Source: Hyphomicrobiales bacterium | Lineage (GTDB): Bacteria; Pseudomonadota; Alphaproteobacteria; Rhizobiales; Xanthobacteraceae | Assembly: GCA_009377755.1 (NCBI GenBank) | Contig: WHTM01000002.1 | Coordinates: 62,001 to 126,000 of the forward strand | Length of the DNA stretch: 64,000 nt | Direction of reading: 5' to 3' | Shown here: piece after piece, positions 44,276-51,777 of the stretch | Numbering within the stretch: the stretch's first letter is position 1 | Layout of the letters: the number at the start of each line of letters is the position of its first letter | Translations under genes and position numbers: made by a program | The notes under the pieces: model-generated | What the model was told of the DNA's origin: nothing | Databases searched by the model: none | Seen by the model: only the letters and a program-made list of their open reading frames with translations

Positions 44276-45472
44276 TCAGTGCGCGATCGCTGCAAAGTCC
44301 TGTGTTATGCGCGAAGTCACGACGCGCGCCTTGCGTGTTGTTCCCGGCGTATTCCTGCTGCGCCCGACGAACCGAGGGATGCCCGCGGAGATCACCGCGC
44401 CGATGGCAGCGATGTCGCCGTGCTTGATGGCGGCGAGTGCCGTCGGTTGCGTGCCGCCGTCGGGCGCATCGATTAGCACGATGTCAGCGGCCTTGCCCGG
44501 CGCGAGCAGACCGCTGTCCAGAGCGTAGATTCTTGCGTTGCTGCCGGTCGCCGCGCAGATGAAGCGTTCCGGCGGAATGTCGGTCAGGCTGGCGAGATGC
44601 GCAATCGTGTAGAGCATCCCGAGCGGCATGATCCCGCTGCCCGTCGGCGTATCGGTGGCGATAATGAAGCGGTCGAATGCCCCGTGCTTGTCGGCGAGTC
44701 GGGCGCAGAGCAGGGTTGTGCGCAGGTTCCCGGCGGTGCAGACCTGCAAGGCAATTTCCGACTCGACGATGACGCGCTCGAAGTCGGCGTCCGGCATGGC
44801 CGTTGGCCCGCCGTTGATATGGAAGGAAACGTGCGGGTGCATCTTAAGCAGATGATCGCCCGTAATCGCTCCCGACCCCGGGATCGAGGAGCCGCCAGTG
44901 TGGCAGGTCGTCAGCAGCCCGGCCGCCTTCGCGTCCGCAACCAGCGGAACGTAGTCGTAGGCCGTCTTCACCGCTCCGAATCCCGCCTTCGCCAGGCGAA
45001 CCCCTTTTTGCGCGAGCTCGCGGAAATCCGCGGCCTGGAGGCCCGGTTCCAAGATCACCGATCCCGCGATCACACGCATTCCGCCAGGTCGCCAATCGGC
45101 AAAGCAGCGCTGCGCGGCGACGGCCAGCGCCTTGACGCCCTCAACGTCACCCGGCCGCCCGGGAACGTGTACTTCCGACGCCGAGATCGATGTCGTGACG
45201 CCGCCATGGACATAGCTCTCGAGATAGCCGACCGTGCGCTGGCGCGGGGTGTAGTCGCCGAAGGTGATATGGACATGGGAATCGATGAGGCCGGGAATGG
45301 CCGTCATACCGCCGGCGTCAATGACCACGTCGGCCGTGTCCACGGGCTGCGCGCTCGCGGAGCCGACCGATACGATATGCTCGCCGTCAATGAAGATCGT
45401 GTCACCGGCGACGAAAGGATTGTGCCAGTCGCCGGACACGATCTCACCCAGATTGATGATCGCGACTTTCAT
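44276..45472 (-). CDS. Enamidase-like amidohydrolase
   Basis: The 398-residue amidohydrolase resembles enamidase of the anaerobic nicotinate pathway (Eubacterium barkeri). Shared blocks include DSHVHITFGDYTPRQRTVGYLESYVHGGVTTSISASEVHVPGRPGD, HTGGSSIPGSGAITGDHLLK, HINGGPTAMPD and ATDTPTGSGIMPLGMLYTIAHLASLTDIPPE. Likely metal ligands are H66, H68, H191, H218 and D274. At the bridging position K162 (AKAGFGAVK) stands where, from memory, the enamidase has Glu, so this may be a carboxylated-lysine centre. It should hydrolyse a cyclic enamide, lactam or imide C-N bond, releasing ammonia or an amine. It lies downstream of the HpaB-type monooxygenase on the same strand; the true substrate is unknown. 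Confidence 0.85.
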   Translation of the reverse strand: MKVAIINLGEIVSGDWHNPFVAGDTIFIDGEHIVSVGSASAQPVDTADVVIDAGGMTAIPGLIDSHVHITFGDYTPRQRTVGYLESYVHGGVTTSISASEVHVPGRPGDVEGVKALAVAAQRCFADWRPGGMRVIAGSVILEPGLQAADFRELAQKGVRLAKAGFGAVKTAYDYVPLVADAKAAGLLTTCHTGGSSIPGSGAITGDHLLKMHPHVSFHINGGPTAMPDADFERVIVESEIALQVCTAGNLRTTLLCARLADKHGAFDRFIIATDTPTGSGIMPLGMLYTIAHLASLTDIPPERFICAATGSNARIYALDSGLLAPGKAADIVLIDAPDGGTQPTALAAIKHGDIAAIGAVISAGIPRFVGRSRNTPGTTRKARVVTSRITQDFAAIAH

Positions 45473-45506
45473 GCGCGCGTTACCATCGGTGCGTACCTTT
45501 TTCTTG

Positions 45507-45553
45507 CGTGTGACCTTTTCCGAAAACCGGTGCCCATTTTTCGCACTCAGACG
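45507..45553. repeat. CCGAAAACCGG-type Rhizobiales repeat
   Basis: The gap between the HpaB-type and enamidase-like genes contains CTTTTCCGAAAACCGGTGCC followed by CATTTTTCG. This matches a short motif common between Rhizobiales genes, in which CGAAAA pairs with TTTTCG around CCGGTGCCC. On the minus strand it could form a weak hairpin between two cotranscribed genes and modulate their relative expression. Confidence 0.55.
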
Positions 45554-47032
45554 CTAGCGAGGCGTTCGGGAAAGCTCTTCCGAAAGGTCGTAGGTGGCCA
45601 TCAGGCGGTCGACCAATCCAGTCGCTCCTTCCCAATTGAACGTGCGGTAGCTGTGGCCGGCCGTCACGAAACGTGCGCCAGCGTAGAACATCTCATACTG
45701 GGTGTGGCGCGAGCCGAACTCTGAGCCGATCGCGTCCCATGCCGCCTTGAGGAACTTGACCTTTTCCTCCGGCTGCATTTTCGCGGAGCGCTGCGTCAGG
45801 TCGATGATCCGCTTGAGTTCAGGATCGTTGAAATCGCGGATCGAGGAGGGCAGCATGATCAGCGCGCCACCCGCAAGGTCACGCAGGGTATTGATGACGC
45901 GCGGGTAGAGGTCCTGTGTCAGAACCTGCGCCGAATACATGTAGTGTTTGTTCGGCACCCACCATTCGCCGCGCATGTTTCCTTCGGCCTCCATGCCGGC
46001 CATCGTGGCGTGGACCATGCTGGCATGGGCCGCGAGATAGCCAAGCTGCTCGCGGATCGGCGGCATGTTCGTTGTACCGATCGCTTCGGTGATCTTGTGC
46101 GCAAGGCCGACGAGGAAATTGATCTTCACCGATAGCCGTATCTGCGCCTGGTAATTCTGGTACGCGTGGCCGGGCGTGTCGTGGAATTGTGCGCGGCACA
46201 TGTCGGTATCGCGATAGACGAAGACCCGCTCCCAGGGTACCTTGACGTCGTCGAAATAAATCAGTGCGTCGTTTTCGTCGAACCGTGACGAAATCGGGTT
46301 GTCGAAGGTGGAGACGGCCGCCGCTTCGTAGGATTTGCGGGACAGGACGCGAAGCCCGTTGACGTTCATGGGCAACGCGCAGGAGAAGGCGAGGTGTTCT
46401 TCGCCGGGCCTCAAAGGCTGCAGGTTCGCAACCAGCACCTCGTTGGCCATGATAGAACTGGTCCCGAGCATCTTGGCGCCGCGTATGGTCATGCCGCCCG
46501 AGTCCTCGTCCACGATGCGCGCAACCAGGTCCTCGGCCTGCTCGCCCCAGTCCTTTCCCCGTTCAGCCTGCGGATTGATGATCACATAGGTGAGATAGTA
46601 GTCGTTACGGCTGGCTTCTTCGAAGTAGCCAGCCAATGCCTTGGCGCGATCCTCGCCATGCTTGCGGAAGACTTCGATCCCCATGCGCTGACCAACCAGC
46701 GCCGATGCAAGATGATCGGGTGAGCGGCCCATGAACCCGCAGGAGAGCCCCGCCCAGGCCTGCATGGCTTTGCGACGCTGCACCATTTCATTGTAATTGC
46801 GCGGCATCTGCCAAGCGCGATTGATCCGGCGGTTCGAGCCCTCGGGTTTGAACGTCATCAGCTCAATGTTTTCCGGGCGCGCCTGGAAATCGTAGAGCAT
46901 TGCAGCGGACTTGACGGAATTCCGGAACGCCGGATGTTCGGTAACGTCGGGGACCAATTCGCCGTCAATGTAGACCGTCCTACCGTCCTTGAGAGACTTG
47001 ATATGCTCTGCGCCGGTCTTGCAGGTCGTCAT
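45554..47032 (-). CDS. HpaB-family FADH2-dependent aromatic monooxygenase
   Basis: The 492-residue protein matches the 4-hydroxyphenylacetate 3-hydroxylase large component family. It has YIDGELVPDVTEHPAFRNSVKSAAMLYDF near the N-terminus, YEEASRND-like YFEEASRNDYYLTYVIINPQAERGK, GGMTIRGAKMLGTSSIMANEVLV, a FSCALPMNVNGLRVLSRKSY strand, VPWERVFVYRDTDMC and the C-terminal helical bundle. It uses reduced flavin from a separate reductase, and the flavin reductase at 50188 is the obvious candidate. The substrate is unlikely to be hydroxyphenylacetate, because no homoprotocatechuate genes are present. Paralogues hydroxylate phenols, chlorophenols and hydroxypyridines. It is followed by the enamidase-like gene after 81 bases. 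Confidence 0.92.
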   Translation of the reverse strand: MTTCKTGAEHIKSLKDGRTVYIDGELVPDVTEHPAFRNSVKSAAMLYDFQARPENIELMTFKPEGSNRRINRAWQMPRNYNEMVQRRKAMQAWAGLSCGFMGRSPDHLASALVGQRMGIEVFRKHGEDRAKALAGYFEEASRNDYYLTYVIINPQAERGKDWGEQAEDLVARIVDEDSGGMTIRGAKMLGTSSIMANEVLVANLQPLRPGEEHLAFSCALPMNVNGLRVLSRKSYEAAAVSTFDNPISSRFDENDALIYFDDVKVPWERVFVYRDTDMCRAQFHDTPGHAYQNYQAQIRLSVKINFLVGLAHKITEAIGTTNMPPIREQLGYLAAHASMVHATMAGMEAEGNMRGEWWVPNKHYMYSAQVLTQDLYPRVINTLRDLAGGALIMLPSSIRDFNDPELKRIIDLTQRSAKMQPEEKVKFLKAAWDAIGSEFGSRHTQYEMFYAGARFVTAGHSYRTFNWEGATGLVDRLMATYDLSEELSRTPR

Positions 47033-47075
47033 GGTCGGCTCCCTAGTGCGTGTCCGATGCTCTTGTCGTCATCCG

Positions 47076-47648
47076 TTACGTCAACCCGTCAATGCCTTTG
47101 ATATCGGCGGCCGCCAGTCCACCCACACGGTGGTTGGGACGGCCGCGATTGGCGAACGCGCATATGATGGCTAGCTCGTCCGGCAACGGCGCATCGGGCA
47201 GCGTGATGGTGATGCCGTCGTAATGCGAGCGCACGTAAAGCGCGTCCTTGTGCGCGAGTGGAATGTCTATGGTCGCGCCGGGCGCCGCGCGCTTGGTGAA
47301 GGACGAGATCCAGGCCTTTCCGCCGCCGGCGGCGTCGCGCATCACGTTGCCGAACACGGTGGTCAGCATGGCGACCCCATGCTCCTGCTCGCCGTTCATT
47401 CCGATCACGGCGGCCTTGCCGTAGCTTGTGGGTTTGTGCGGGGCCATGAGCGCGACGGCGAGCTGGCAGATGTGACGCCCGATCTCCACGCTCGCATCGG
47501 TGAGCGGGCTCAAGTCGCGTTCGAAACGTCCGGCGAATGGGTTGTCGATGATCGCGACCGCTGCGACCTTGCGCAGGACCGGATCGACGCGTTGTCCCGC
47601 CTCGACGCCCGCTTCGTCGATGAAGGCCAGCGTGCGCTTGATCAGCAT
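47076..47648 (-). CDS. DUF1185 (amino acid synthesis family) protein
   Basis: The protein of about 190 residues matches DUF1185/PF06684: LIKRTLAFIDEAGVEAGQRVDPVLRKVAAVAIIDNPFAGRFERDLSPL, SYGKAAVIGMNGEQEHGVAMLTTVFGNVMRDAAGGGKAWISS, GATIDIPLAHKDALYVRSHYDGITITLPDAPLPDELAIICAF and GRPNHRVGGL. The family name comes from an old amino-acid synthesis annotation; its chemistry is uncertain, and members recur in catabolic clusters with amidohydrolases. Two ATGs follow GGAGGGGG; the second (47648) has better spacing. It is first in the leftward operon with HpaB-type and enamidase-like genes. Confidence 0.85.
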   Translation of the reverse strand: MLIKRTLAFIDEAGVEAGQRVDPVLRKVAAVAIIDNPFAGRFERDLSPLTDASVEIGRHICQLAVALMAPHKPTSYGKAAVIGMNGEQEHGVAMLTTVFGNVMRDAAGGGKAWISSFTKRAAPGATIDIPLAHKDALYVRSHYDGITITLPDAPLPDELAIICAFANRGRPNHRVGGLAAADIKGIDGLT

Positions 47649-47709
47649 CATCCCCCTCCAGCGGCGCGCCACCGTCTCAGCATTGGCTCCGATAATTGCT
47701 TAACTACGT

Positions 47710-47723
47710 TAGCTTTTCAAGCT
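47710..47723. promoter_or_regulatory. AGCTT-TTC-AAGCT motif in the promoter of the leftward catabolic operon
   Basis: AGCTTTTCAAGCT (47711-47723) is a 5+3+5 inverted repeat located 63-75 bases before the DUF1185 start codon. Twelve bases (AGCTTTTCAAGC) recur in reverse orientation at 48790-48801, in front of the rightward oxygenase gene. The MarR gene lies between the two sites, making it the likely binder. The remainder of the 47649-47974 gap has no convincing gene. Confidence 0.6.
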
Positions 47724-47974
47724 TGCTATTTCATCATCGATTCTTGCTGTTTTTTGGTCGGATGAACAAAAAAGGCCCAGCGGTCTCGGATAGCCGGTAG
47801 ACGGATGGCCGGCAGAGGGCCGTTGCTCCTGCGGCGGGGCGCGCGCGGCGCACCAGACCGCAGCAACGCCCGCGACAAGGATTCGCCGGATTTGCTGTCC
47901 AACGGCCGTAACCGGCAGTTCCGCAACCGGGTGGACGGGCAGCGGACTCTATGTCTGCGGGGCCGCCCGGACTG

Positions 47975-48649
47975 TCAGGATCGCGAGCGCGGGGCCCGTT
48001 TCTTCGTGACGCCACGGTTGCGAGGCGCGTCACGCAGTGCGGCGGAGCGCACCCCGGAATCCGGTTGACTTGCCAGGTAAGCCTGTAATCGGACGGCGCG
48101 ATCGCTGCTCTCGATCAAGCGCTCGGTCATCTTGAGCAATTGACGGAATTCGCTCGCGCTCAGGCAGCCAAATTGCACGTCGTTCACCTGACGCTGAACC
48201 GGTGCAAGCTCGGCGAGCAGCGCATTGCCCTTATCCGATACTTCGAGTTTGACGCGCCGGCGATCGGCCGGATCGACGGATTTGTGAATGAGCCCGCGCT
48301 TAAGCAGTTTGTTAGTAACCGTAGTGACGAAGGCGCCGCTCAGATGCAGGTGGTTGGCAATACGATTGACACTGACGTCGCCTTCCTCGGCGGACAGGTG
48401 CCTGATCGAGATCAGAACCGTGTATTCGATGCCGACCAATCCGATGCGCGCGGCATGCCCGGACCGCACGGCTTCGTGGCGCGCGAGGAAACCGAACAGA
48501 CCGTGCACCAAACGCCGGAATTGACGGTCGGAGCCGTCAACCAGCATTTCCGGTCGTGAAATCGTCAGCGGTGGTATCTTGGCGGATCGGCCTGGCGACC
48601 GGCGCGGCAGCCTGACTCGATCGCCATCAAGTTCAGCGTTTGTTGTCAT
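47975..48649 (-). CDS. MarR-family transcriptional regulator
   Basis: The 224-residue regulator has a winged-helix core at about residues 70-150: YTVLISIRHL, VSVNRIANHLHLSGAFVTTVTNKLLKRGLIHKSVDPADRRRVKLEVSDKG (recognition helix and wing). Dimerisation helices lie on both sides. It carries a basic, probably disordered N-terminus (about 45 residues) and a basic C-terminal tail. MarR proteins usually repress catabolic genes and release DNA when they bind a phenolic or acidic ligand. It sits between the two arms of the catabolic island, both of whose promoters contain the AGCTTTTCAAGC motif. Confidence 0.9.
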   Translation of the reverse strand: MTTNAELDGDRVRLPRRSPGRSAKIPPLTISRPEMLVDGSDRQFRRLVHGLFGFLARHEAVRSGHAARIGLVGIEYTVLISIRHLSAEEGDVSVNRIANHLHLSGAFVTTVTNKLLKRGLIHKSVDPADRRRVKLEVSDKGNALLAELAPVQRQVNDVQFGCLSASEFRQLLKMTERLIESSDRAVRLQAYLASQPDSGVRSAALRDAPRNRGVTKKRAPRSRS

Positions 48650-48789
48650 GGCGCGTGGCTTACCGCATTTGCGTCGATTCTCAAAACGCTCCGGTTCAAG
48701 GGTGGCTTTCGGTTCCCGTCCAAGCCGCCCTCGGCGGATGGCGCTGGCTGCCCTGCTGAAGTTCCGTGCGGATCCTGCCCAACCTTTTC

Positions 48790-48802
48790 GCTTGAAAAGC
48801 TT
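48790..48802. promoter_or_regulatory. GCTTGAAAAGCTT motif in the marR-oxygenase intergenic region
   Basis: GCTTGAAAAGCTT is the reverse complement of the site at 47711 with 12 identical bases. It is followed by the AT-rich stretch TTATAAATTACCTAATATT, which may contain promoter elements. It lies about 140 bases before marR (leftward) and 211 bases before the Rieske oxygenase ATG (rightward). Otherwise the gap 48650-49013 holds no gene. Confidence 0.6.
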
Positions 48803-49013
48803 TATAAATTACCTAATATTCAATGGTTATGACGATGGCGCATGCGGAAACGACTTCGCGAAGCGCAGCGAAAGCAAGCCTGGCGTTTCTTCGGCGGGCT
48901 CAGACCCGTGTGCGCGGTGGGGCTTGCGTTCATAGCCTCGCTTGGGCCCGCAATTCCTGGGCCTTGGCGGGATGGAACCCCACGCGGCACGCGTGACGAT
49001 CGGGAGGACATCC

Positions 49014-50063
49014 ATGTATCTGATGAACGCCTGGTATGTGGCAGGCTGGTCGAGCGAGTTCACCTGTAAGCCACTTGGGCGCACCTTTCTCGACGAGCCC
49101 GTCGTTCTTTATCGCGGCAAGAACGGCCGAATCGTTGCGCTCGAGGATCGCTGTTGCCATCGCGGAATGCCGTTGTCGCACGGCGAGGTTTTCGACAATC
49201 ATATCCGATGCGAATATCACGGACTGATGTTCGATGGCGGCGGCCGCTGCGTCGATATTCCCGGCCAGAAAATGATCTCGCCAAGCGCGAAGGTCCGCCA
49301 CTACGCTCTCGAGGAGAGGGATGACATCGTCTGGATTTGGATGGGCGATCCGCAAAAAGCCAATCCCGAGCAGATCGTTCGATATCCCTGGCATGCCAGT
49401 TGGCCGTACAAGGCAAAGAGTGAAATTCTCAAGTGCAACTACCTGCTCGTTTCCGACAATCTTCTTGATCAGACACATGCCGCCTATGTTCATAAATCGA
49501 CGCTTGCCAGCGACCCGGACGCCTATGCCAAAGCGGAGATGCACACGAGCCCGACGACAGATGGCGTGAAGTTCACGCGCTGGATGCTCAATTGCATTCC
49601 GCCTGGACTCTACGCAAGCGCCGTGAAGTTCAACGGCCGAGTCGACCGTTGGCAGGAATTTGAGTACGTCGCGCCATCCTGCATCCTGCAATTTACCGGG
49701 GCGCTTGACGTCGGTAAGGGCGCCTATGAGGAACGCGTTCGCGAGGGAGGGTTCGGCCTGCGGATCTTTTACGGGATCACCCCCGAGACGGAGGACACGA
49801 CATGGTTCTTCTGGTCGACGGCCAATGGCTATCGGCAGAATGAGCCTGAGGCGACCGAGCAGCTCTTTCATTCGATCGAGGCCGCCTTCAAGGAGGACGA
49901 GATTGTCATCGAAGCCCAGCACGCCACGCTGCGACGATTGAGCGGTCGGCCGCTTATCAACATCAATTCGGATGGTGCGCGCGTCCATGCGCGACTTGCG
50001 CTCGAACGCAAGATCGCGGCCGAACGTGGTATCTCGAGAGAGCAAGTTGTGACGATGGCGTAG
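49014..50063 (+). CDS. Rieske non-heme iron oxygenase (VanA-like)
   Basis: The 349-residue protein begins MYLMNAWYVAGWSSEF, as in VanA-type oxygenases. It has a Rieske cluster (C47-x-H49 in RCCHRGMPLSHG and C66-x2-H69 in CEYHGLMFD) and a mononuclear iron motif SDNLLDQTHAAYVH (Asp/His/His). This single-subunit group performs O- or N-demethylation or ring hydroxylation and needs an external reductase; no ferredoxin-type VanB reductase is adjacent. ATG 49014 has GGGAGGA seven bases upstream. It is the first gene of the rightward arm, followed 124 bases later by the flavin reductase. Confidence 0.93.
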   Translation: MYLMNAWYVAGWSSEFTCKPLGRTFLDEPVVLYRGKNGRIVALEDRCCHRGMPLSHGEVFDNHIRCEYHGLMFDGGGRCVDIPGQKMISPSAKVRHYALEERDDIVWIWMGDPQKANPEQIVRYPWHASWPYKAKSEILKCNYLLVSDNLLDQTHAAYVHKSTLASDPDAYAKAEMHTSPTTDGVKFTRWMLNCIPPGLYASAVKFNGRVDRWQEFEYVAPSCILQFTGALDVGKGAYEERVREGGFGLRIFYGITPETEDTTWFFWSTANGYRQNEPEATEQLFHSIEAAFKEDEIVIEAQHATLRRLSGRPLININSDGARVHARLALERKIAAERGISREQVVTMA

Positions 50064-50187
50064 AAGGGGACGTAGGATTTCAGCCGGTGGCGGCCGTGCG
50101 AAAATGTTTCGACGGCTCTCTTCTTGGCGGCAAAGCGGAACTCACTGAGCTGACCTATTTGCGCATCGGAAGACTGGACGCGCGGAC

Positions 50188-50748
50188 ATGATAGGAAATC
50201 GTAGCGCGGAGCAAACTTTTTCGGACCGAGAGCTGCGAGATGCCCTCGGCTTGTTCCCGACCGGCGTCACTGTGGTCACGACGGTCACAGCAACGGGCGA
50301 ATGGGTCGGCGCAACCGTGAGTTCCTTTAATTCGGTCTCGCTCCAGCCGCCGCTAATTCTGTTCAGCATGGCACGCGGTTCCAGCGCCTTTGCGGTCTGG
50401 CTCGCCGCTCGGCACTTCGTAGTGAATGTGCTTGCGCAGGATCAGGGCAAACTTTCTACTGCGTTCGCGCGAGCGCTGACAGATAAGTGGGGCGGCGTCC
50501 CTTATCGTGTCGGTAGCCATGGCATGCCGGTGCTCGCGGACAGTCTGACCTGCCTCGAATGCGATCGTTACGCCCAGTATGACGGGGGCGACCACCTCAT
50601 TATCGTCGGGCGTGTCGTGACATTGCACGCGGGCAAGCGTTCCGACATGGAACCTTTGGTCTTTTTTCGCAGCAAGTATGAACGGCTTGCCATTGGGCGC
50701 TCGATCGAGGCACCGATCGATGCCGTTGGGTTTCAGTGTGGCTGGTAA
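50188..50748 (+). CDS. Flavin reductase family protein (HpaC-like)
   Basis: The 186-residue protein has the split-barrel flavin reductase pattern: LRDALGLFPTGVTVVTTVTATGEWVGATVSSFNSVSLQPPLILFSMARGSSAFAVWLAARHFVVNVLA, CLECDRYAQYDGGDHLIIVGRVV and EPLVFFRSKYERL. It should reduce FMN or FAD with NAD(P)H and hand it to a monooxygenase, most plausibly the HpaB-type enzyme at 45554, whose operon lacks its own reductase. It could instead serve an enzyme elsewhere. It lies in the rightward arm of the island with the Rieske oxygenase. Confidence 0.93.
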   Translation: MIGNRSAEQTFSDRELRDALGLFPTGVTVVTTVTATGEWVGATVSSFNSVSLQPPLILFSMARGSSAFAVWLAARHFVVNVLAQDQGKLSTAFARALTDKWGGVPYRVGSHGMPVLADSLTCLECDRYAQYDGGDHLIIVGRVVTLHAGKRSDMEPLVFFRSKYERLAIGRSIEAPIDAVGFQCGW

Positions 50749-50980
50749 CGGCAGGTCGTGCAGACCGAGTTGGCGTATGCGACACAGTTGTCGCGCAGTC
50801 GGCCATCGTCGTAGCGTTGAACTGCACCCGCGGCGCCATCTACAGGCCTGGTCAAAGCCTGGCGGATTCCTAGGATCACGGCCATCCGACGAAAACCAGC
50901 TTGCAAAACAAGTGGCGTGCCCTATCCTAATAACGTCGGCGGTCAATTTCGGTCGCCTCATCCGGTTCAATCACGACCCC

Positions 50981-51403
50981 ATGTTGTCACGGCTCACAAG
51001 AGGAATGCGGATCAAAGCGGCGCTTGCGCTCGCACTGCTGTACGCCTCTTGTGCCCTTGCGCCTTCGACCGCGCTGGCATTCATGGACTCCGTGCGCGCC
51101 ACGCATGGCCTCACCGACACGCACGGGGCTGCGCCGGCGCAAGCCGAGAAGGGCCAAGGACATACCCACCGAGATGGCGCGGCCCATCGTCATGCGCATG
51201 ACGGCGTCCCCGAGAAGAGTTCCGAGGGGGACGGCAGCGCTTCGGCTGACACCTGCTGTGGCCTCTTCTGCGCCAGCATTCTCGCCATCACACCCGAGGT
51301 CACGCTGACCAAGCCGGTCGTCTTTGCCGCTCTTTTCCCTGCCCTTGACAGCGCCTTCGGCGGGCGCGGCCCGGATCGCATCATCAGACCTCCCATCGCC
51401 TGA
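50981..51403 (+). CDS. Small secreted His-rich protein of the copper operon
   Basis: The 140-residue protein has an N-terminal signal sequence (MRIKAALALALLYASCALAPSTALA, preceded by eight residues if ATG 50981 is used; ATG 51005 is the alternative). A His-rich segment follows (HTHRDGAAHRHAH), then a Cys-containing hydrophobic stretch (TCCGLFCASILAITPEVTL) and a short basic tail. I do not recognise a named family. The His/Cys content and its position directly before copper genes suggest periplasmic metal binding. It starts the rightward copper operon, 232 bases after the flavin reductase. Confidence 0.7.
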   Translation: MLSRLTRGMRIKAALALALLYASCALAPSTALAFMDSVRATHGLTDTHGAAPAQAEKGQGHTHRDGAAHRHAHDGVPEKSSEGDGSASADTCCGLFCASILAITPEVTLTKPVVFAALFPALDSAFGGRGPDRIIRPPIA

Positions 51404-51475
51404 CTGCAGCTCCAGGCGGCGAGGCGCGGCATTGGCCGCGCGCGCCGTGCTTTGGTTCGTCAGTCAGGAGGGTTC

Positions 51476-51769
51476 ATGTTTGCGCAATTATTGGCGCGCG
51501 TTTTGGGCATTGTTCGGCTCGCGACTGCGCGTCTTCCAAGATGGTCTCCGCGTAGCCTTTTGGCGCTCGCGCTTGCCGGTCTCGCATTGCAAGCGTGTGT
51601 CCGCGCGCCGTCAGCCCCCCTCATCGGCGGGGATCCTTCCGATCCACGCACCCCCGGTGCCGCGTCGCGTTATCGCTCCACCACGGAAGGCTATGTCAGC
51701 CAGCGCCCGGTCGAGCCGCGGCCGTGGCTTGAGCAGAACCGCAGGGTGACCCCTGCGCCCAAACAGTGA
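51476..51769 (+). CDS. Small predicted lipoprotein
   Basis: The 97-residue protein has a positively charged start and a hydrophobic segment ending in a lipobox (LALALAGLALQAC). A short Pro/Arg-rich mature part follows (SAPLIGGDPSDPRTPGAASRYRSTTEGYVSQRP). ATG 51476 follows CAGGAGGG with good spacing. I recognise no function. It lies between the His-rich protein and the TolC-like gene, so it is probably an envelope partner in copper handling. Confidence 0.7.
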   Translation: MFAQLLARVLGIVRLATARLPRWSPRSLLALALAGLALQACVRAPSAPLIGGDPSDPRTPGAASRYRSTTEGYVSQRPVEPRPWLEQNRRVTPAPKQ

Positions 51770-51777
51770 GGCGGGCC

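Noticed and set aside
45554..50748. A 4-hydroxyphenylacetate degradation cluster
   Set aside because: Only HpaB- and HpaC-like genes occur; the homoprotocatechuate ring-cleavage and downstream hpa genes are absent, whereas an enamidase-like gene and DUF1185 are present.
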